NCBI GenBank assembly: GCA_009391225.1
Contig: VEXC01000023.1
Location: 1 to 13,771, forward strand
Source of the DNA: SAR202 cluster bacterium AC-647-N09_OGT_505m
GTDB lineage: Bacteria; Chloroflexota; Dehalococcoidia; UBA2985
Length of the DNA: 13,771 nt
Direction: 5' to 3'
In this document: piece after piece, positions 1 through 5,509 of the stretch
How the letters are laid out: each line of letters opens with the position of its first letter
Position numbering within the stretch: the stretch's first letter is position 1
Notes under the pieces: model-generated
Seen by the model: the letters and a program-made list of their open reading frames with translations, nothing else
Told to the model about the DNA's origin: nothing
Database searches by the model: none
Made by a program: the position numbers and the translations under genes

Positions 1-87
1 TATCCCCTTTGGGAACACTTCCTATTGGCAGAACACGCATCTCCGGAATTGTTTCCACATGAGTCACTGGGCTATCGAATAGACTAG
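1..87 (+). CDS. Possible C-terminal end of an unidentified upstream gene (partial)
   Basis: Frame 1 is open from the window edge to a TAG at 85-87 and gives 28 residues ending in HESLGYRID. The composition (Trp, His, Glu, Pro) could be a genuine protein tail, but the other two forward frames also stay open for 19 to 26 codons, so openness alone proves little. No family is recognised. If real, it would end 47 bases before cysM and could share its transcript. In mycobacteria the gene upstream of cysM encodes the sulfur-carrier protein CysO, but these residues lack the Gly-Gly end of such a carrier. Confidence 0.25.
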   Translation, partial: YPLWEHFLLAEHASPELFPHESLGYRID

Positions 88-134
88 GATTCGGGTATCA
101 TTCAGTCAGGCAGTGCGATGCCCTGAGGGACGCT

Positions 135-1073
135 ATGGAAATACAGTCCAACAATATCCTTGACTATGTAGGGGACACACCCCTGGTGGAAATATCCCGT
201 ATGAGCCCCAAGCTTGAAGTACGCATCTTTGCCAAGCTAGAAGGACATAATCCAACGGGGAGCATTAAGGATAGGGTTGCCAAGTACCTAGTGCAACAAG
301 CAGAGGCTACGGGTGAGTTGAAGCCTGGCCAGACCCTGGTCGAGGCTAGCACCGGGAACACCGCTCTGGCTCTTGCACTTATAGCCAAACAGAAAGGCTA
401 CAAGATTAAGGTCGTCATGCTCCGCAGGGCAACCCCAGGCGTGGCGGAACTCTTGGTGACATATGGAGTGGAAATAGTATGGTGTAATCCATTGGCAGGG
501 ATGAAGGGTGCCATAGAGATGGCGGAGCAGATGAGCCGGTCAGAAGGATACTTCAACACCTGTCAGTTCCAGAGTAAAGCCAATGTTCTGGCTCACTACG
601 AGACTACCGGTCCGGAGATCCTACACTCTCTCCCAGCAGTGGATGTTTTCATTGCTGGCATAGGGACAGGCGGGACACTTATGGGTGTGGGTGACAAACT
701 GAAGGAGCATAACCCTCAGACAAGGATAATCGGGGTAGAGCCCAAGATGGGAGACCAGCTCCAAGGACTAAGGAGCCTCCAGGAGGGGTTCACACCACCG
801 TTGCTGGACCTGGACAAGCTGGATGGGAGATTCTTGGTAGATTCCCAAGATGCCTTCGACTGCGCTCGCTCTCTCCTGGAGAAGGAGGGGATCTTCGCTG
901 GGGTATCTTCCGGGGCCGTCCTCTGTTGCGCCCAGCGAGTGGCCCAGAGAATGGAGAGTGGAAACATCGTCGTCATCTTCGCCGACGGCGGTTGGAAGTA
1001 CCTGACGGCAGGGCCATGGAGGGAAGAAATGGAAGCCAGGATGCTGCACCCGGACGAAACGGCATGGTGGTAG
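135..1073 (+). CDS. cysM: PLP-dependent cysteine synthase, CysM type (probably O-phosphoserine-using)
   Basis: A 312-residue fold-type II PLP enzyme making L-cysteine in the cytoplasm from an activated serine and a sulfur donor. Visible motifs are GSIKDR with the PLP-binding Lys45, the STGNT substrate loop (72-76), HYETTGPEI (154-162), the phosphate-binding GTGGT loop (177-181) and GVSSGA near 256-261. The segment GLRSLQEGF (211-219), the FAGVSSGAVL stretch and WKYLTAGPW near the end match Mycobacterium tuberculosis CysM as I recall it. Arg213 aligns with mycobacterial Arg220, the residue that recognises O-phosphoserine, so phosphoserine is the likely substrate (inference). The C-terminus ends ETAWW, aromatic like the active-site-lid tail of CysM. 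ATG follows GAGGGA at 125-130. It converges with cimA. A generic O-acetylserine sulfhydrylase is the alternative. Confidence 0.9.
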   Translation: MEIQSNNILDYVGDTPLVEISRMSPKLEVRIFAKLEGHNPTGSIKDRVAKYLVQQAEATGELKPGQTLVEASTGNTALALALIAKQKGYKIKVVMLRRATPGVAELLVTYGVEIVWCNPLAGMKGAIEMAEQMSRSEGYFNTCQFQSKANVLAHYETTGPEILHSLPAVDVFIAGIGTGGTLMGVGDKLKEHNPQTRIIGVEPKMGDQLQGLRSLQEGFTPPLLDLDKLDGRFLVDSQDAFDCARSLLEKEGIFAGVSSGAVLCCAQRVAQRMESGNIVVIFADGGWKYLTAGPWREEMEARMLHPDETAWW

Positions 1074-1096
1074 AGATGTATTTGCTCGCTCATTGT

Positions 1097-1133
1097 GAGA
1101 CTCGGCCCAGATTTCTTCTGTGTTGAGAGTCTC
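1097..1133. repeat. Inverted repeat between convergent cysM and cimA
   Basis: GAGACTC (1097-1103) and GAGTCTC (1127-1133) are perfect 7-base complements separated by 23 bases in the 130-base spacer between the two stop codons. It could act as a weak bidirectional terminator, but there is no T-run on either side, so the role is uncertain. Confidence 0.3.
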
Positions 1134-1203
1134 GAGGAAGTTATGCCCGGTGAACAACAAGGTGGAAAGATTATATATCACGCTCTTCGAGTTTCAGCTA
1201 CCC

Positions 1204-2787
1204 TCATACCTTTTGGTGAATTAAGAAATATTCCAGACTGTCTGCCAGGGCCATCCAACTGGCCTCTATGATGTCACTTGAGGAGCCCACAGTCTGCCAC
1301 TGGCTCTTACCATCGGTGGACTCTATGAGCACTCGCACTATGGCCCTCGTGTCCCGGCCTTGGTCTACCACCCTTACCTTGTAGTCCATCAGTTTTACAG
1401 AGTTCACGGAGGGGTAGAACTCTCTCAGGGCCTTCCGCAGGGCGTTATCCAGGGCATTCACTGGGCCGTTGCCTTCCGCGGCGGTATGAATCACCTGGGA
1501 AGCTACCCTCACCTTGACCACCGCCTCCGCTAGCATATCTCCGTTGTTCTCATTGACCGAGGCACGACGACGGTTCTCAACCAGCACCATGAAGTCCACC
1601 AGGTCGAAGGGAGGATTATACCCCTCCAGGTCCCTTCTTACCATCAGCTCGAATGAGGCTTCTGCACCCTCGTACTGGAATCCCTTGCTCTCCTGCACCT
1701 TGATTTTGTCTAAGAAGCTTCCAATCTGCTCCCGGCTCACCATGTCCTCCAGCCCGAGCTCCTGCAGTCGTTGCTGGATATTCCCACGCCCAGAAAGCTC
1801 AGAGACAACCACCCTTTTAGCGTTTCCCACAGTCTCTGGGGCGATGTGTTGATAGCTCTCCTCTAGTTTGGCAATCGCGGCCGCGTGCAGTCCACCCTTG
1901 TGACTGAAGGAGCTGGATCCCACGTATGGCTGTTGGCTATTGGGTGGAATGTTCACTATCTCACTCACGTAGTGGGATGCCTCTGTGAGGCCGGCGAGTT
2001 GCTCGTCGCTCACGCAAGGGATGCCCATCTTCACCTTCAAATTGACAATCACCGAAAGTAGGTTGGCATTGCCACATCGCTCCCCATATCCATTGATAGT
2101 ACCCTGCACCTGGGTAGCTCCAGATATAACTGCGGCCAGGGTATTGGCGACGGCCATGTCGGAATCGTTATGGCAGTGAATCCCCAAAGGTGTCTTCACC
2201 TCCTGGCCCACACGGGCTACCATAGCGCTTATCTCATTGGTCAACACACCGCCATTTGTGTCACACAACACCAGGCAGTCAGCACCAGCTTCCGCCGCCA
2301 CCTTGAGGCTCTGCAGAGCGTACTCTCGATTGGACTTGAAACCATCGAAAAAGTGCTCGGCATCGAAGAATACGGTTCGTCCCTGCCGCTTAAGAAAAGA
2401 GACGGAGTCCGATATCATTGCCAGGTTCTCTTCCAGGGTAGTCTCGAGCACCCTTTGAACGTGTAGTTCAGAACTCTTTCCCACCAGTGTCACGACGGGA
2501 GTCTCTGCCGCCAGCAATGCCTGGATGTTGCCGTCGTCCTCTACCAGTATTCCGGCCCGACGGGTGCTTCCAAACGCGGCGATACGGGCGTTTGAGAGGG
2601 AAAGTGACTTAATCCTTTGGAAGTACTCCACATCCTTTGGATTTGAGCCTGGCCATCCACCCTCAATGTAATGGACTCCTAGTTCATCCAGCCTGCGCGT
2701 TATCTTGAGCTTGTCGTCCGCAGAGAGAGAGAGCCCCTCCTGCTGTGCTCCATCTCTCAGTGTAGTGTCATAAAGCTGTATGTGCAC
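1204..2787 (-). CDS. cimA: Citramalate synthase (isoleucine biosynthesis)
   Basis: Condenses acetyl-CoA and pyruvate to (R)-citramalate, opening the threonine-independent route to 2-oxobutyrate and isoleucine. The product has 527 residues, the usual CimA length. An HMGL-like TIM barrel fills roughly 1-280, with YDTTLRDG (6-13) holding the catalytic Arg and metal-binding Asp, [10 protein letters not shown] (43-52), and the metal ligands HCHND (204-208). GERCGN at 235-240 follows. Residues about 370-527 form the LeuA-type regulatory dimer domain, where end-product feedback usually acts. The spacing [10 protein letters not shown] and the full regulatory domain favour CimA over 2-isopropylmalate or homocitrate synthase. 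The GTG at 2787 is chosen because [13 protein letters not shown] is the normal family N-terminus and a purine-rich AGGGGGAG (2797-2790) precedes it. The open frame continues upstream to 2910 only because the T-box leader happens to lack stops. It stands alone, converging with cysM. Confidence 0.93.
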   Translation of the reverse strand: MHIQLYDTTLRDGAQQEGLSLSADDKLKITRRLDELGVHYIEGGWPGSNPKDVEYFQRIKSLSLSNARIAAFGSTRRAGILVEDDGNIQALLAAETPVVTLVGKSSELHVQRVLETTLEENLAMISDSVSFLKRQGRTVFFDAEHFFDGFKSNREYALQSLKVAAEAGADCLVLCDTNGGVLTNEISAMVARVGQEVKTPLGIHCHNDSDMAVANTLAAVISGATQVQGTINGYGERCGNANLLSVIVNLKVKMGIPCVSDEQLAGLTEASHYVSEIVNIPPNSQQPYVGSSSFSHKGGLHAAAIAKLEESYQHIAPETVGNAKRVVVSELSGRGNIQQRLQELGLEDMVSREQIGSFLDKIKVQESKGFQYEGAEASFELMVRRDLEGYNPPFDLVDFMVLVENRRRASVNENNGDMLAEAVVKVRVASQVIHTAAEGNGPVNALDNALRKALREFYPSVNSVKLMDYKVRVVDQGRDTRAIVRVLIESTDGKSQWQTVGSSSDIIEASWMALADSLEYFLIHQKV

Positions 2788-2799
2788 GACTCCCCCTAC

Positions 2800-2830
2800 A
2801 AAATAAAAAGCCCCGTCCTCAAGGGACGGG
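2800..2830 (-). terminator. T-box attenuator terminator before cimA
   Basis: Minus strand: CCCGTCC (2830-2824), loop CTTGA, GGACGGG (2818-2812), then GC and the T-rich run TTTTTATTTT (2809-2800). The 5' arm lies 10 bases after the conserved T-box sequence, in the position where antiterminator and terminator folds exclude each other. The T-run ends 12 bases before the cimA GTG. Confidence 0.88.
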
Positions 2831-3078
2831 ACATTAACTCCCGCGGTACCACCCTTTTTCCCCGACATCATCGGGGCACTCCTTACAGGACACCAACATG
2901 CCCTCGTCACTGGTAACGGCGTACGACTCCGGCTCGGTCTACTGACCCCTGCGTATCGGGGCTTTTTGCGAGCGGCTCAGGAGGGATTTTTCGAGGGCTC
3001 TTTCGCGTCTGCTCTCACCATCCCAGACTCGCTGGGCGAAGGCGTTCCTCGTACTCGTCTCCGTCTATGCTTTTGTGG
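2800..3078 (-). promoter_or_regulatory. T-box riboswitch leader of cimA (probably tRNA-Ile)
   Basis: On the minus strand the 5' side of Stem I has the AGTA loop-E motif (3055-3052). The distal Stem I loop carries GCGAGTCTGGGATGGTGAGA (3032-3013), close to the consensus AGAGAG...GGNTGGTGNGAG. The returning strand has GAA followed by ATC (2987-2985), then CTC, which can pair with the GAG after the 5' kink-turn side, then TGA of the kink-turn. ATC is therefore the best specifier codon, isoleucine, which fits CimA. A Stem III hairpin CCCCGA/TCGGGG lies at 2876-2860. The conserved T-box AAGGGTGGTACCGCGG is at 2856-2841, and its TGGT would pair with the ACCA end of uncharged tRNA. The attenuator terminator follows. 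Uncharged tRNA-Ile should stabilise the antiterminator and switch cimA on. The T-box assignment is firm, the specifier less so because the base after ATC is C rather than the usual purine. Confidence 0.9.
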
Positions 3079-3084
3079 CAGAAC

Positions 3085-3112
3085 GGTATCACACAACACA
3101 AGTCTAGGTCAA
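3085..3112 (-). promoter_or_regulatory. Candidate promoter of the T-box-cimA transcript
   Basis: Minus strand: TTGACC at 3112-3107 (5 of 6 to the -35 consensus), 16 bases, then GATACC at 3090-3085 preceded by TGT, giving an extended -10. Transcription would begin near 3078, about 23 bases ahead of the Stem I AGTA motif, which is the right place for a T-box leader. The -10 hexamer itself is poor. Confidence 0.5.
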
Positions 3113-3198
3113 GGTTGTGTGGCTGATTACTTGCGGCGCTCCAAACACGCCCACGGTGTGTATCCATATTGAGGTCTCTTTAGGCTCTAGATATGGGT

Positions 3199-3322
3199 AC
3201 TAATGCCTAACGCCAATGTTAACGCTATATTTCTTGTCACCATAAGGGAAGCGAACGGGCTCAGATTCTTCGTTCACCTGAGGCAAACTCAGAATGCCAG
3301 TTTCCCAGGGCTAGGCATTAGT
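3199..3322. repeat. 124-base segment bounded by a perfect 11-base inverted repeat
   Basis: ACTAATGCCTA (3199-3209) and TAGGCATTAGT (3312-3322) are exact reverse complements 102 bases apart. The right arm covers the stop codon of the PAC2 gene. No target-site duplication is seen just outside the arms and no coding signal inside, so it may be a miniature-element scar, an mRNA 3' structure or chance. Confidence 0.35.
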
Positions 3323-4205
3323 TGTCGTCTAGCTTTTGGCCAATCTCACGGAGGAAACGTTCCACATCTGGAGAAAGAGGTGACTCTTCTTGTGGGGGCT
3401 CAGGGGCCTGCTGGTCGTCGTAGTATTCCTCCAGCTGTGCAATCAGCGCCTTGACCTGAGAGTTGTTCTCTACCTGGCCACCTATGTCTTGGTACTGACT
3501 CTGGCCGCGCTCAGTTTCCGTCAGGTGCGCAGGGAAGTCATAGAGGGCACAGAGAACCTCCATTAGTCTGGCGGTTCCGGCATAGTCCTCTTCCAGGCTC
3601 AGATAATGAGGCAAGTGCACCATGAAGTTAATCATCTCAGTGCCTAGTTTCTCTAGTTCCTCCGTCACCGAGTTCATTATGCTGGTTGGACCCTGGTATC
3701 CCCCAGTTGCCTGACGGGGTGTGATAAGCCCCTTCAGTGTCGGAATTTTCTCCAGTTCTGGGGAGCCTGTGACCCTAATGGGCCGGGTATGGGGCACAGC
3801 ATTGTACATCGCACTGATGCGGCAGTAGCGCTTTATGTTGAATGTTTTGAGTAACTCTACTAGGGACTTGATGTATCTCTCTGCGAAGGAATGGGGTTCC
3901 ATGAGGTGGATAAACAAGAAATCTGGCCCATCCGTTCCTAAGGCGTAGTAGATGTTTGTGTTGGGGACTACAACGACGCGCTGGCCCTCGACAAAACTCG
4001 ATGTTGGGCGATAACGGGTGAAATCAAAAAAGGTCCCGGGGCGATGCAGCTTTCCGAACTCCTTAGCTCCAAGGTGGCGTTCCATTCTTTCTAAGGCCAT
4101 GGTTCCAACGCTGCCCGCATCTACCCAAGGGTGAAGTAAGGCAATGGCATGAAGGTCCTTAAATTCTGGAATGGGTTCTTGAATCTCAAAGGCGCCAATC
4201 CTCAT
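3318..4205 (-). CDS. PAC2 family protein (proteasome-assembly-chaperone-like)
   Basis: A 295-residue soluble protein of the PAC2 superfamily, the fold of eukaryotic proteasome assembly chaperone 2 and archaeal homologues. Bacterial members have no settled function. Family signs are HPWVDAGSVGTMALERMERH (25-44), RPGTFFDFTRYRP (55-67), TGGYQGPTSIM in the middle and a helical segment near VENNSQVKALIAQLEEYYD. After that comes a Pro/Glu-rich linker and a final helix-like SPDVERFLREIGQKL. ATG 4205 is preferred because MRIGAFEIQEPIPEF is where homologues begin as I recall them. The frame continues upstream to GTG 4319 (38 more residues), with another ATG at 4271 directly behind GAGG. None of these starts has a well-spaced ribosome site, so the N-terminus is uncertain. 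It is divergent from the zinc-ribbon gene, and no proteasome gene is in view. Confidence 0.8.
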   Translation of the reverse strand: MRIGAFEIQEPIPEFKDLHAIALLHPWVDAGSVGTMALERMERHLGAKEFGKLHRPGTFFDFTRYRPTSSFVEGQRVVVVPNTNIYYALGTDGPDFLFIHLMEPHSFAERYIKSLVELLKTFNIKRYCRISAMYNAVPHTRPIRVTGSPELEKIPTLKGLITPRQATGGYQGPTSIMNSVTEELEKLGTEMINFMVHLPHYLSLEEDYAGTARLMEVLCALYDFPAHLTETERGQSQYQDIGGQVENNSQVKALIAQLEEYYDDQQAPEPPQEESPLSPDVERFLREIGQKLDDN

Positions 4206-4429
4206 GTCAATATCTTGCCACAAAGCGAGGAATTTGGCAAATCGGAAGATTGGGTGAGTGCCATTCCACATCCTCAATACAATTTTGGACTCAAGCTGTC
4301 CCACCCATTTGAGAACCACTTATTTGGAGCCAAATATCGAGATGACCTCTCATAGAGGGAATCAGGTGTCATCGAGAACAGGGGTTTATTGACTTGATAA
4401 GATATTAAATGGTAGACTCACCCAGAATC

Positions 4430-4480
4430 ACATTCTTTCTTTCTATTGATTGTTCTATTGTCTATTGATTGATAGAATGT
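4430..4480. repeat. Short repeat cluster (TCTATTG motifs) in divergent spacer
   Basis: TCTATTG occurs three times (4442, 4454, 4461), twice extended to TCTATTGATTG (4442-4452 and 4461-4471). ACATTCT (4430-4436) and AGAATGT (4474-4480) form an inverted repeat enclosing them. This AT-rich patch sits between the PAC2 and zinc-ribbon genes and overlaps the candidate promoter, so it may be a regulator site. Confidence 0.35.
4450..4478 (+). promoter_or_regulatory. Candidate promoter of the zinc-ribbon gene
   Basis: TAGAAT (4473-4478, 5 of 6) is preceded by TGA, giving an extended -10, and lies 17 bases after a weak -35 TTGTTC (4450-4455). An alternative upstream is TTGACT (4389-4394), 18 bases, TAGACT (4413-4418) with TG before it. 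Either gives a leader of about 90 to 150 bases. No other gene signal is seen in the spacer 4206-4573. Confidence 0.4.
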
Positions 4481-4573
4481 CACTGCAGCGCTCGGAAAGT
4501 CCCTTGAGGTTCTGGGCATAGATGAATGGGCAGCCTAGAGGCCTAGCAAAGGCTACAGGAGGACTTGAGAGCG

Positions 4574-4867
4574 TTGAGTGATAAGAGTTTGGTATGTAGA
4601 GAATGTGGATCCGAGTTTCTCTTCACTGAAGGGGAACAGGAGTTTTACCAGAAGCGCGGGTTGCTCAACGAGCCCAGCCGCTGTGCTGACTGCCGTGCCT
4701 CGCGGCGGCGTGCAAGTACAAGCGGTGGCTTCGAAGGCGGTACTCGCCCCATGTACTCGATAATCTGCGCATCATGCGGCAAGGATGCGGAGGTTCCTTT
4801 CCAGCCCAGGCTAGGAAGGCCCGTGTACTGCAATGAGTGCTTTACCGCTGAGAGGGCCGCAAGATAA
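4574..4867 (+). CDS. Small double zinc-ribbon protein (CxxC-x17-CxxC)
   Basis: A 97-residue cytoplasmic protein with two four-cysteine zinc-binding modules. The first is C8/C11 with C37/C40, around EGEQEFYQKRGL and NEPSRCADC. The second is C65/C68 with C86/C89, exactly 17 residues between pairs, in the setting CGKDAEVPFQP and GRPVYCNECF. I recognise the pattern of the probable zinc-ribbon family followed by the CxxC-x17-CxxC domain, common in Chloroflexota and candidate phyla. The role is unknown, with nucleic-acid or protein contact likely (inference). A basic Arg-rich stretch (41-47) separates the modules. TTG 4574 is chosen over in-frame TTG 4565 because AGGAGG (4557-4562) lies 11 bases away rather than 2, and because MSDKSLVCRECG fits the family's usual N-terminus. 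It is divergent from the PAC2 gene. Confidence 0.78.
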   Translation: MSDKSLVCRECGSEFLFTEGEQEFYQKRGLLNEPSRCADCRASRRRASTSGGFEGGTRPMYSIICASCGKDAEVPFQPRLGRPVYCNECFTAERAAR

Positions 4868-5109
4868 AACTCTCCCAGGGGCCATTCCAGATTGTTTTGA
4901 AATGGTGTTCGCGTGATACTCCAGATGTGATTTGGATTCGCCTCTAAGACTATTGGGGACTTTCTGAAACACTTCATAGATTCCGCACCTTCAAGGAATA
5001 GTACTTAGGGGATTTCTGTTTGCTGGAGACTTATTGAGGTTGGCTTCGGCAGTACATTCTTGGCGATTTGTCCCATCCCCACTATTAGTTTCCCTGTTTG
5101 GGTCCCTGG
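4868..5109. other. Spacer with no recognised feature
   Basis: Between the zinc-ribbon gene and the rpsO promoter I see no convincing coding frame, RNA gene or strong hairpin. A 5-base stem CCATT/AATGG just after the stop codon (about 4882-4906) is too weak to call a terminator. Confidence 0.5.
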
Positions 5110-5138
5110 TTTACTCCGTAGGACAGCTATGCTATAAT
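5110..5138 (+). promoter_or_regulatory. Promoter of the rpsO-pnp transcript
   Basis: A perfect TATAAT (5133-5138) is preceded by TGC, giving an extended -10. It lies exactly 17 bases after TTTACT (5110-5115, 4 of 6 to the -35). Start of transcription would be near 5145, leaving a leader of about 30 bases before rpsO. This is the best sigma-70-type promoter in the window. Confidence 0.72.
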
Positions 5139-5173
5139 TTCGGCGAAGAAAAAAGAGAAAGGTCATAACATAG

Positions 5174-5440
5174 ATGCTGGGGATGGAGACGAAGCAAGCT
5201 CTTATTAGGGAGTACCAGACAAAAGAAGGTGATACCGGATCCACTGGGGTGCAAATAGCCATCCTTACACAGCGGATAAATCATCTTACTGGCCACCTCA
5301 GGGTGAACCGCAAGGACTATCATTGTCTCCGTGGATTACTAAAGCTGGTGGGCCGTCGACGGCGACTATTACGCTATCTAAGAAAAGAGGATAGCGGCCG
5401 ATACAGGGACCTGACAGACAGGCTTGTCATTCGAAGGTAG
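5174..5440 (+). CDS. rpsO: 30S ribosomal protein S15
   Basis: An 88-residue S15, a primary binder of the 16S rRNA central domain that helps start platform assembly. Family signatures are GDTGST (19-24), [17 protein letters not shown] (26-42), [17 protein letters not shown] (53-69) and the terminal LVIRR. Length matches the family (88 to 89). Two positions differ from the usual sequence. The conserved Glu of GSTEVQ or GSPEVQ is Gly25, and the KDHHSRRGL stretch reads KDYHCLRGL, so the Ser that normally touches rRNA is Cys51. No frameshift is needed, and the rest is well kept. ATG 5174 is used. ATG 5183 is possible, and neither has a clear Shine-Dalgarno, the nearest being AAAGG ending at 5161. 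It is followed after 69 bases by pnp, the classical rpsO-pnp pairing. Confidence 0.95.
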   Translation: MLGMETKQALIREYQTKEGDTGSTGVQIAILTQRINHLTGHLRVNRKDYHCLRGLLKLVGRRRRLLRYLRKEDSGRYRDLTDRLVIRR

Positions 5441-5509
5441 CACCCCAACCAGGCTGCTGTTTCTTTGTTCTCCCTAAGTGTTGATTAGCTAGAGGAGGAT
5501 ATTGTTATC

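Noticed and set aside
716..1181. Two overlapping minus-strand frames antisense to the end of cysM
   Set aside because: They are shadows of a clearly conserved enzyme, with low-complexity composition and no motif.
2788..2910. N-terminal extension of CimA from ATG 2910
   Set aside because: These bases are the T-box Stem III, antiterminator and terminator, and CimA homologues start at the GTG-encoded VHIQLYDTT.
2946..2967. Forward-strand hairpin CCCC/GGGG followed by CTTTTT
   Set aside because: Only four or five pairs and no gene reads into it. On the minus strand it is part of the T-box leader between Stem I and Stem III.
3031..3177. Minus-strand frame of about 50 codons starting near 3172
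   Set aside because: It crosses the T-box promoter and Stem I and shows no protein motif.
3203..3454. Forward 83-codon frame antisense to the end of the PAC2 gene
   Set aside because: Its second half is the complement of PAC2 coding sequence and it has no ribosome site or family match.
4645..4977. Minus-strand 110-codon frame across the zinc-ribbon gene
   Set aside because: It is a shadow of the eight-cysteine forward gene, whose conserved spacing decides the strand.
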